A stretch of DNA of 64,000 nucleotides from Corella eumyota (taxonomy: Eukaryota > Chordata > Ascidiacea > Phlebobranchia > Corellidae): positions 13,180,990 through 13,244,989 of the forward strand of contig OY720102.1 in NCBI GenBank assembly GCA_963082875.1. Reading direction: 5' to 3'. The position numbers and the translations under genes are program-made. Position 1 is the stretch's first letter; each line of letters starts with the position of its first letter. Below the pieces are notes generated by a model. The model had not been told where the DNA came from and did no database searches. It saw only the letters and a program-made list of their open reading frames with translations. This document shows positions 56,301 through 64,000 of the stretch, in pieces.

Positions 56301-56822
56301 ATAAATACATTTAACATAATTTAAATAAGTTAAAACAGGTAAAGGGTTAATACACTTTTTTTTTGATAATTTTTTTTTTTTTGAACACTCAACCCAATTA
56401 TTAAAAAAAAATTAATATTTTACATGAAATAATAAATTAGCAATATTATTAAATTAAAAAAATTAAATTAACATAATTTGTGCATTTATACACATTGCCC
56501 AAAAGTGATGTTCACTTTAATGAGATTTATTTAAAACTTTGTTTCCATTAAGGTTCCACTTTAAATGACAACAAACATCAACAACACTTGACCCAGGTTT
56601 TAACAATTGTATTAATTTAATGTTAACATATTTACTTTAAGGGCCACAGATTAAGTAGTTGATTGTACATAATTATTTTAAGTTAGAAGACTTTATTTAA
56701 CTAGTCAATGTAACTGGTAGTTGTTAAAAGTTTTAATTTATTGACAAAGGAAAGTCTTAAAGAATCACATCTTCAAATTGAAGTTGAATCAGAACTAGAA
56801 ATTACTATTGAAGAAAAACAAG
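44353..56822 (+). CDS. NLR-like N-terminus with five-fold exon pair
   Basis: Exons: 44353-44475 (MEETNELNDSELPNNND, 41 codons), 45345-45420 (NLRAEPFSLNVSGGEFAEIS), 45803-45958 (NNPQINIIREVHQNEITKNI), then pairs 51413-51462/51652-51730, 52263-52312/52433-52511, 53613-53662/53812-53890, 55806-55855/56058-56148 and 56553-56596/56750-56822. All phases agree, giving an open frame of about 350 codons with no stop. The first three exons are paralogues of those at 4576-7999 and 8186-8999. The frame ends in phase 1 at 56822 and I find no following Death, NACHT or terminal exon before the satellite at 57118, so the 3' end is unknown. Function is unknown. By analogy with the NLR it may be a signalling partner or decoy. 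A Gypsy fossil fills the intron after 45958. Confidence 0.65.
44640..45180. repeat. 30-bp minisatellite with 90-bp higher order
   Basis: About 18 units of AGCTAGGACTGTAAAGTATAAG plus AGAGGGTC (30 bp). From 44786 three units form a 90-bp block that repeats almost exactly three times. The period is a multiple of three, so long open frames occur on both strands (RTVKYKRESA repeated on +); this is a by-product. It lies in the intron after exon 44353-44475. Confidence 0.95.
45505..45770 (+). repeat. SINE-1, lacking head tip
   Basis: Begins at ACACCACCATTAGGTTGTG and continues with the full body. Intron between exons 45345 and 45803. Confidence 0.8.
45959..46289. other. Intron, nothing recognised
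   Basis: A/T-rich sequence between exon 45803-45958 and the retroelement fossil. Confidence 0.6.
46902..47094. mobile_element. hAT-like MITE, 193 bp, inside Gypsy fossil
   Basis: Ends TAGGGATGGG and CCCATCCCTA, flanked by TTTTTTAT / TTTTTTAC (46894-46901 and 47095-47102). Several CCGAGT / ACTCGG inverted words. The ends resemble the 547-bp element at 4868. Confidence 0.85.
49361..49640 (+). repeat. SINE-1 inside Gypsy fossil
   Basis: CCGGCAGCGAGGTGTAGTGG head and full body. It inserted after the retroelement. The equivalent region of fossil 2 (60730-60790) is uninterrupted. Confidence 0.9.
51413..51730 (+). CDS. Exon pair 1 of the 44353 gene
   Basis: Exon 51413-51462 (GSTSNENVQPRYTASNQ, phase 1 to 0) and exon 51652-51730 (EQPEESQTPVKLPHEVDPEP then RRRQNE, phase 0 to 1). 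Low-complexity polar peptide with no known domain. Confidence 0.65.
51752..51876 (-). repeat. SINE-1 head, reverse
   Basis: GGGATTGAACCTACGACC and CACGACACCACGCTA match the reverse SINE head. Confidence 0.8.
51928..52187 (+). repeat. SINE-1, lacking head tip
   Basis: From ACACCACACATGAGG through the full body to the A run. Confidence 0.85.
52263..52511 (+). CDS. Exon pair 2 of the 44353 gene
   Basis: Exon 52263-52312 (GFASNENVQLRSSASNQ) and 52433-52511 (EQPEESQTSVKLLYEVDPEP then GRRQNE). Both phases are as in pair 1. It is the closest relative of pair 1, so the most recent duplication. Confidence 0.65.
52512..53612. other. Intron with old SINE-3 copy
   Basis: 52555-52745 is an old SINE-3-type copy (GCACAATGTTGCTAGGTTTG, then AATCAGCAAGTTAATTATC). 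The rest is plain A/T-rich intron. Confidence 0.5.
53613..53890 (+). CDS. Exon pair 3 of the 44353 gene
   Basis: Exon 53613-53662 (GSTSNENVQPRFSALNK) and 53812-53890 (EHFEVLQTPAKTYKKEYPGP then RRSQNE). Open, same phases. Confidence 0.65.
53891..54269. other. Intron with SINE-3 copy
   Basis: 54163-54265 is a SINE-3-type head (GTTGCTGGTTTTAGTAAAC; GTGTAGTAGTTAAGGCAC). Immediately downstream the 22-bp satellite begins. Confidence 0.55.
54270..54872. repeat. 22-bp satellite
   Basis: About 27 copies of AACGTAGCATTTATTGCCAA plus AT. Variants alternate ATTTATT/ATTTGTT and CCAAA/CCGAA. Long - strand frames across it are by-products. Confidence 0.95.
54873..55805. other. Intron with SINE-3 copy
   Basis: 55265-55475 is a third SINE-3 copy (TTGTTGCTGGCTTTAGTAG; GGTGCAGTAGTTAGGGC; AAACAGCAGGTTGATTAAT). 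Nothing else recognised. Confidence 0.5.
55806..56148 (+). CDS. Exon pair 4 of the 44353 gene
   Basis: Exon 55806-55855 (GSTLEQNVQPRSSALNQ) and 56058-56148 (QTSKKFKSIAKSFRNFFSIS then KRKSKRKKTN). The second exon keeps position and phase but is a strongly basic, partly amphipathic peptide, unlike its sisters. It could be a nuclear or membrane-targeting segment. Confidence 0.55.
56149..56552. other. Intron, nothing recognised
   Basis: Very A/T-rich, with homopolymer runs. Confidence 0.6.
56553..56822 (+). CDS. Exon pair 5 of the 44353 gene
   Basis: Exon 56553-56596 (GSTLNDNKHQQHLTQ) and 56750-56822 (ESLKESHLQIEVESELEITI then EEKQ). Both are open with the same phases; the most diverged pair. 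Confidence 0.5.
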
Positions 56823-57117
56823 GTAAACATTTATTTAATGCCTGAAACAATACAAACAAGTGTTGAAAACTAATTTTCTTTTTTGTTTCTTAAATTTTAA
56901 TTTGTATATTAAATTTTTCAAAATTTTTGAAAGTTAATGCAGACTAAGATGTGGCTTGTTGCTAATCATATACAGTAGATTTCTTATATTTTAATAATTT
57001 TATTGGAGTATAATACCTAAAACTAATTTTAAAAAATGTGCTTACCATAAAAAAAACTTTTTTTAACTAAATAACATTACAGTAGTATTTACGGTAGCCT
57101 GTCGGAGCCACTTCTCT

Positions 57118-58145
57118 TTTTTAATCACGAGAAATATTTTAACACATTGCGAAATATATTTTGATCGCGAGAAATATTTTAACACAGCGCGAAATATATT
57201 TTGATCGCGAGAAATATTTTAACACAGCCTGAAATATATTTTGATCGCGAGAAATATTTTAACACAGCGCGAAATATATTTTGATCGCGAGAAATATTTT
57301 AACACATCGCGAAATATATTTTGATCGCGAGAAATATTTTAACACAGCGCGAAATATATTTTGATCGCGAGAAATATTTTAACACATCGCGAAATATATT
57401 TTAATCGCGAGAAATATTTCAAGAGAGAGCGAAATATGTTTTGATCGCGAGAAATATTTCAAGAGAGAGTGAAATATATTTTAATAGCGAGAAATTTTTT
57501 AACACATTGTGAAATATATTTTGATCGCGAGAAATATTTTAACACATCGCGAAATATATTTTGATCGCAAGAAATATTTTAACACATCGCGAAATATATT
57601 TTGATCGCGAGAAATATTTTAAAGGAGAGCGAAATATATTTTGATCGCGAGAAATATTTTAACACATCGCAAAATATAGTTTGATCGCGAGAAATATTTT
57701 AACACATCGCGAAATATATTTTGATCGCGAGAAATATTTTAACACATCGCGAAATATATTTTGATCGCGAGAAATATTTTAAAAGAGAGCGAAATATATT
57801 TTGATCGCGAGAAATATTTTAACACATTGTGAAATATATTTTGGTCGCGAGAAATATTTTAAAAGAGAGCGAAATATATTTTGATTGCGAGAAATATTTT
57901 AACACATCGCAAAATATAGTTTGATCGCGAGAAATATTTTAACACATCGCGAAATATATTTTGATCGCGAGAAATATTTTAACACAGCGCGAAATATATT
58001 TTGATCGCGAGAAATATTTTAAGAGAGCGCGAAATATATTTTGATCGCGAGAAATATTTTAACACAGCGCGAAATATATTTTGATCGCGAGAAATATTTC
58101 AAGAGAGAGCAAAATATATTTTGATCACGAAAAATATATTGAGCA
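57118..58145. repeat. 40-bp satellite
   Basis: About 25 copies of CGCGAGAAATATTTTAACAC plus ATCGCGAAATATATTTTGAT. The two 20-base halves are related (both contain CGNGAAATAT), so the unit grew from a 20-bp repeat. TCGCGA palindromes recur every 20-40 bases. A variant with AAGAGAGAGC replaces AACACATCGC in some units. Confidence 0.95.
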
Positions 58146-58361
58146 CTTGCGAAATAATTTAAGCCCATACAAAATTTTGTATTTGATTTGCATTGCAGTA
58201 ATGGTTTAGGGGTGATCTTAGTATGATAATGTAAAAAAAATTGTATTTATTGATAGTAAAATACTAGGGAAATTAAAGCTAAATTTTAAACCGGACATTA
58301 CTTTGCAGTTACATGTATGCCTAATTTTAAAAATCTGCCTGTTTGATTTATTAATTTTTTA
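58146..58361. other. Spacer before zinc-ribbon gene
   Basis: A/T-rich spacer, no site recognised. Confidence 0.5.
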
Positions 58362-59879
58362 ATGTATGGCACAAAGTGTGGAAAATTACAATCCTATGGT
58401 CATGGAGAAATGTATTGTGCTTTTTGTGGGAAAGGTAAGTTTAGGTCGTTGTTAAGTAAGTGAATCTATATATAAATAAGATAGGGTGCAGGCCAGGACT
58501 AATTACAGTCTAGAATAAATCCAGTTCTAAGTTTATAAAAGTGCAGTGTTGTATTGTTTTGCAGAAAGACCTTAGAATGCAAGTGATGAAAGTCTTCCAT
58601 CTGGTTCTAGATCTTTGAATAGAGTTAATATGACTAAAAAGCCTGAAACAAGCCCATATGGTTAGTATAACATTAAAAGAATGCAAATTTTAAAAAGGAT
58701 TAAGAAAAATCTGAGTGTTTTTAAAAAAAAACAACCCAAATAAAATTTTACATGTTTTGTTAAAGGTTTACATACTGGCAAACAAAAAGGTGCACCGGAT
58801 GTTTTGTCATTTAGTAAAACAAAGGGTAACAAGAAAATCTGAAAACCAAAATGTTTGTATTAATATTGGAATGCTGGAAAATGGAGGAAAGGATTTTCAT
58901 CTGAAGCCCGTCAGAGGCCAAACAGTTGTTATAGATGTGGAAATAACAGAACCTGTTCAATCCATATTATGTAAAGCAAAAGAAAGATATTTTCAATTTT
59001 CTACAAAAGGTTACAAAGATGGGGCTACATACCAACTTGCATTTAAAGATGGCCGTATTGTTGATTTTTTTACCAAACCTTTTACTTTAGAAAAGTACAA
59101 AAAAAAAACATTGAAAAAGATTACAAAAAAATGGTTTTGTATCTTGTTGAAGAAGAAACTGAAGAGGACCTTATAACATTTGATGATAAATGCTTGTTTC
59201 CAGACCTTTCTAGTTCTTCTGTATTGCAAAGTACACAAAAAAGTGAAGAGGCTGATATTAAAATCACATATTTTAATGATGTAAATGTCTCCACTCTACG
59301 TAAAAACATGGTTGATACAGACCAGTTTTTTATAGTTGTAAAAAGAGGAACACATGTTCAATGCCATCTTGCTATTTGGAAAAGAGAGTCAATGAAGCAA
59401 ACACCTCTATAGACCTAAGCAAACTAAGTCTTGATTATAATTTTACAAATAGTGATTTGAAAATTATGCAGTGCATTTCTGCTGATCCTAAGGCCATGAG
59501 TGATACTATTTTAGAATGTGGATATCGTGGCAAAATTACAGTTGACTGCATTGAAGAAATTACTCGTACTATGATGGCCAGCATTATTAACAAACGATTG
59601 TGTTATCTCAAGGAGTTGGCTTCTGGATTGAATTTATTTGGTTTATTTAGTATCATAAAGAACAATGCAGCACTATTTTCACATTTGTTTACACCTTTTG
59701 GTGGGGATGTAGTAGATGCTAATTATGTTCTAAGTTTATTAATTCCCACATATTCCATTGAAAAGTCTACAAAAAGGTGCACAGAAGAAAAAATTATGGA
59801 TAACTTTCAGGATTTTTTAATGCATATAGAAGACAACTCTATACATGCCACTACATATATAATTATTGCTTGTAAATAA
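58362..59879 (+). pseudogene. Zinc-ribbon plus G2E3/HECT-like gene, broken
   Basis: Exon 58362-58434 starts MYGTKCGKLQSYGHGEMYC and ends AFCGK, a Cys-pair zinc-ribbon-like motif. Exon 58565-58660 has a TAG at its third full codon. The large exon from about 58766 to 59879 shows VCINIGMLENGGKDFHLKPV, KPFTLEKYK, MVLYLVEEETEE, then QFFIVVKRGTHVQCHLAIWK, and finally ILECGYRGKITVDCIEEI with DANYVLSLLIPTYS. This order recalls animal G2/M-phase E3 ligase (G2E3)-like proteins with a degenerate HECT region. The parts lie in different frames: one shift near 58835, one at the A10 run at 59098, and one near 59390-59410. It is a decayed gene, or one with homopolymer sequence errors. Family placement is from memory of the pattern only. 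Confidence 0.6.
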
Positions 59880-60199
59880 AGTTTGTTAGTACTATCATCT
59901 AATTTATTTTTAACAGTTATCAACGATGTTAAAAAAAACATTTTTTAAATTTTTTGAAACATATATTTACATAAGTCTACAGATAAGTTATAAACTTGGT
60001 AGCATTGGAAAAAATGAACTGAAAAGGACATTTAAAAAAACAATTTTAACTGTAAAACGAAAATAGTTGCTTGTACAATTTATCAGTAAACAATTATTGT
60101 GCATAACAGTAGGTAAAGCTGGCAAACTAGCAAAACGTTCACACAAAACAACAATCAATTGTCAATAACGTTCATTAACTGCTGATAAAAGGTAATTGC
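59880..60199. other. Intergenic, nothing recognised
   Basis: A/T-rich spacer after the HECT-like remnant. Confidence 0.5.
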
Positions 60200-62280
60200 A
60201 TCCTGCAAAATTCCGGCATGTTGAGGCTCAGTTCAGAAATAACATAATCAAAATATTCAGTGGATTTATTAAATTCAATTGAATCTGTTATTTTATTATA
60301 AGCCAGTTGAATTTTTGATCGGAGACTTTTTTAGGAGATTAGCACACCCACCAAATTCTCCCGGCATAGAATATAGCAAGTTTGGTCGACCTGCCACCGT
60401 GTTGTGTCTGGACTTTCTTATTTTATGAGTATTTCAATGTACTATTACAAAATGTAGGTCATTTTGCAGCACATGGGAGTAGTAGGAGCATAAATTTCAG
60501 TAGTAGGAGCATAAACCCATACAACTTTGAATTTCTTTAACAGTCTTTGGTTGGGGCCATTCCTTGATTGCTTCTATTTTCTTGGTTGGCGTTGAAATTC
60601 CTTTTCTTGATATCACATGCCCAGATACTTCACGTTTTGTCGTAAAAGTGCAAATATCTTGGGGTTCGCTGCCAAACAATTAGAAATTTTCTTTATATTA
60701 TCACAGAGGCTTTTAAAAGTGCGACCATGAACTAAGATGTCATCTCAATACACGATGAATTTACTACAAGGTACATCTAAAAGCACTCGATTTATTAAAC
60801 GTTCAAAAGTGCTAGGGCTGCCACACAACTCGAATGGCATAACGTTAAAGTGATACAGTCCCTTGCCTGTTAAAAATGCTGTTTTTTCTTTGTCTTCAGG
60901 CTTAACAATTACTTGCCAGTAACCACTCTGTAAATCAAGTGTTGAAAATCAACATAAACCTTTTACTGAATCTAATTTGCTGTCAATTCCCGGTAAAAGG
61001 TAAGAATCCTTTTTTGTCACGGAATTTAGTTTTCTGTATTCCACACAAAAACGAGTAGAACCATCTTCTTATGTACCAGCACTATAGGTGAGCACCAAGG
61101 GCTGTTCGACGGTAAAATAATTTTTTCCTTAAGCATTTGTGTGATCAGTCTATCAGCTTCCAGTTGATGCACATGTGGCAGTCGCCTTTGCCTTTGTTTT
61201 ATAGCCCTAGCGCCTGTTAATCCCATGCTTGGTTATATCAGTTATTGCTAGATAGTTGTATTTTCTTCTGTAATCTTGTATTAAATTTCTGCATATTTGT
61301 TTTTGGGCCTGATTCAATTGCAATGTTCAAATCTCAATCATTTTATAAGTCTCTTCCGAATCTGGAAACATCCCATCGGACGATATAACAACGGGTTGCG
61401 ACAGTTAAGCTTTCTTCTTATTTAGCAAATTTAACTGCATTGAATCATTGTTATTATTAAGCTGCAGGGTTGTCATATCAATGCTAAAACGATATCTTGC
61501 CAAGAAGTCCAGGCCAAGTATACCATCCTCGCCAATGTCGCAAATAAGGACATTTTGTTTGTAAAATCTATTACTGAGTTGCACATTTACGTTACAGCTA
61601 CCATACACAGAAATTTTATGATTTTCAACTCCGCGCAACGCAAATTTTGAAAGTTCTAGTTCAACTTCATCAAGTTTTTCAAATACTCTTTTATTTAGCA
61701 ATGTCACATCAGCTTCTGTATCTAGCAGCATATTTAAAAGCACGTCTTTGCATTTGACATTACAATACATTCCATTTAAGCATTGTGTTGACGTTAAACT
61801 AATATTGGCAATGTTTGAAGCGTAGTTGTTGGTAGTTGAATTTTGCCTCCTTAATTTGACTACTGTCTGTTTTCCGCTTGTTGTGCGTTACGATTTACAG
61901 TCAGGTTGTTTTGACCTTTGTAGTATTGGCATCTTTCATTTCCATAACTACTTTCACCTAGTTTTATGAATTGGTTGGCGTGTGATGTACGAACAAGTTT
62001 TTGAGACAATTAAATATTCCAATTTTTTTTTAAAGCATTTATAAACACATTTACTTTTAAGTGCCTCCAAATCATATTCTTTTGCGTCATCATCTGCTCG
62101 ACACTGTCTAACCAATGAATTAATTTCCTTTGCCAAATTTCCCAAACTTTCTTTTCTACGACGAACTCTGGTATGCAATGCCGAAACAGAGTCAGGAATC
62201 TTTAATTCAAATTTCTGCTTTAACTTATCTTTCAGGATAGCGTATTTGGAACGAAGTTTGGGTCGAAAACTTTAAATAAT
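60200..62280 (-). mobile_element. Ty3/Gypsy retroelement fossil 2
   Basis: Minus-strand Gypsy remnant of the same family as fossil 1. It has reverse-transcriptase pieces (about 60480-61230), a well-preserved aspartic-protease region (61405-61770, with LDTEADVTLL and ILGLDFL) and a gag-derived end (about 61950-62280). It is broken in several places and lacks integrase. No LTR can be assigned to it with certainty. Confidence 0.82.
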
Positions 62281-62469
62281 ACAATAAGTAATAATCCAGA
62301 TCCAGCATTAAATATTACAATAGGTAATAATCCAGTCCAAAACTACACAGTCAAATCAAGTGTTTAACTAAAACAAAAGGAAAAGGTGAACAACTTAAAT
62401 ACAGAACACAAGTAAAAAGCAAGGCTACAACACTTACACTACATTGCACCAACACGAAAATTAAGACAA
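62281..62469. other. Spacer between Gypsy fossils
   Basis: Contains a short duplicated word (AATAATCCAGATCC / AATAATCCAGTCC). Nothing else seen. Confidence 0.4.
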
Positions 62470-64000
62470 GAACTGTAACGATTATTGCCTGATATTTTTT
62501 TGTATAAAAAGCCATATTTATATTTTATAGTATTTTATTGCGTAAGACTACAAACAACCGTCAACAAACTCGTAACTCCAATACTACTCAATACATTCCA
62601 ATTAAACAGTTAAACCAACAAGTCACATGATACAGAACACGTGATAATAATAATGTGTAAAGATAAGACTCCAGGTGTAAACACGTGACATAGAGTAGAT
62701 AAGACTTAATAGTAAACATCAATATGACGGATTTGTTCATTCTTCCCCTCTCAATAGAAAGAAAACATGTAATAAAAAGAAATAACGAATACACGATATA
62801 TTTGATGACGTCAGATTTTGAAGATATCCAATAAAAACGGCGTCTTAATATCTTAAGTGTAGACATAACACCCTTATGGCCTTTGTGTGCATCTGTTAAA
62901 ATGGTTTCCTGCAATGATGTTGGAACCACCATTTGTAAGTGGGACTTAGAACCGGAAGCTGATTCCCATTTTCTAAACAGTATGTCATTCTCGATCACTA
63001 ACGAAGATAGTTGTCCATCATATTTTGTTGAACCTACTTTAAGGTTTTGATCAGAACAAAGAAAACGTTTTACCTGTACTATTTCAGGGTCTTTTAATTG
63101 AGCCTGGACAATTTTCTTTTTAATAAAATCATAGTTCTTTGACTCTGACAACGAACAAACATGGACAATTTCTTTATCTTTACCAAGATTCTTTTTAGGA
63201 GTTGTAATATATTGGACGTTGCCGAATCATATCGGAAATGTCGCTTGCGAGTGCTCCTAAGGACTCGCTATCTTTTCTTTTTTTGCTGTGAAGCTCCGTT
63301 AATCGGTTTAACTTTGGGGCAAAAAACCTTTTTTGCAATTTGTCTTTTAATACTACCACCAATGTACGATCGCTTACAGATAAATTGGTTACAATGCTTG
63401 CAGCTTTACCGTACAAACTAAGTGCAAGTCTATATCGGCTTTCTCTGGCATTCCAATTATTGGCCTTTGATATAAGGTCAAATTTTATAAGATATTCTTC
63501 AATGTCGGTGTCGCCGGTGTATTTCTCTGAATCTTGACTAGAGGTTAAAAGCTCTGTTGATGGGCACATAGTTTTTAAACAAAGTTCTTTTTATAGAGAG
63601 GCCAGTTCTTTTTTGATTGCTTGTAATTCTTTTTCAACTATGCGCTCTATTTCAATAGACAAAGATGATCTTAGATAATGATCCATTTTGTTGAATAATA
63701 CTCGACAAGCGTGGGTCTAACGATTGTTTTTCTTCTTTCTGCAATTTCTCTATTAAATTCACTTTAGCTTCAAAAGTTCAGGATCTCCAATTGTAACGAT
63801 TTTGCCTGATATTCTTTTGTATAAAAAGCCGTATTTATATTTTATAGTATTTTATTGCGGTAGATTACCAACTCATAACACGAATACTATCTTAATACAA
63901 TAAAACAGTTAAAGCAACACGTCACGTGATACAGACCACATGATCATGATAAGGTGTAAACACGTGACATTCAGGTGTAAACACGTGACATAGATAACAA
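62470..64000 (-). mobile_element. Gypsy fossil 3, LTR-bounded, internally deleted
   Basis: Two LTR-like segments share TGTAACGATT, TTGTATAAAAAGCC, TTTATAGTATTTTATTGCG and TGTAAACACGTGACAT. One lies at about 62470-62750 and the other begins near 63793 and leaves the window. Between them are minus-strand remnants of the integrase zinc-binding region (about 62880-63150) and gag (63195-63570). Most of the pol region is absent. The TATAAAAAG-type word in each LTR may be the old promoter. The related region of fossil 1 (47170-47290) shows family identity. Confidence 0.75.

Noticed and set aside
57118-58145. Replication origin or centromere
   Set aside because: A regular satellite alone does not support either; size is only 1 kb.
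62588-63151. 187-codon - strand ORF as one host gene
   Set aside because: It joins LTR sequence to integrase-region remnant of a Gypsy fossil.

Overview
The window is animal nuclear DNA that is very rich in A and T. The genes are split into small exons with GT-AG introns, and the intergenic space holds tRNA-headed SINEs, DNA transposons, MITEs, minisatellites and Ty3/Gypsy fossils. The gene content (a Death-Death-NACHT-LRR receptor with ribonuclease-inhibitor-type LRR exons, an ETS factor, a 3beta-HSD-like dehydrogenase and the spliceosomal protein TXNL4A) points to a metazoan. An invertebrate deuterostome such as a tunicate is my best guess, with low confidence. All host genes read on the + strand; the Gypsy fossils read on the - strand. 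Exon models were built by eye from splice signals, reading phase and paralogous copies.

Layout. (1) 1-2.9 kb: a decayed cassette of TXNL4A exons 2-3 followed by a 3beta-HSD-like pseudogene. (2) 4.6-31.1 kb: an NLR immune-receptor locus. It has two alternative-looking N-terminal exon clusters (4576-7999 and 8186-9159), two Death domains (9359-11382), a 2.4-kb minisatellite, a NACHT exon (15639-17446) and six LRR exons (18372-30328). Two PIF/Harbinger copies sit inside the LRR array and were amplified with it. (3) 32.1-37.7 kb: two further TXNL4A/HSD cassettes in tandem. An intact 142-residue TXNL4A can be spliced from exon 1 of one cassette and exons 2-3 of the next. (4) 37.8-40.5 kb: an ETS DNA-binding gene whose 5' end abuts a SINE and the truncated HSD copy. 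(5) 40.5-44.1 kb: nested SINEs and a cluster of MITEs with 8-bp target duplications. (6) 44.4-56.8 kb: a second gene with the same N-terminal modules as the NLR, continued by a two-exon module repeated five times. It has a Gypsy fossil in one intron and no visible NACHT. (7) 57.1-58.1 kb: a 40-bp satellite. (8) 58.4-59.9 kb: a broken zinc-ribbon plus G2E3/HECT-like gene. (9) 60.2-64 kb: further Gypsy fossils.

The main story is an immune-receptor neighbourhood shaped by duplication at several scales: 8-residue repeats within exons, microexon-plus-Death cassettes, LRR exon pairs carrying a transposon, alternative N-terminal clusters shared between neighbouring genes, and direct-repeat TXNL4A/HSD cassettes on both sides of the NLR. 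A core splicing gene appears to have been split across two of those cassettes while keeping a readable coding path.
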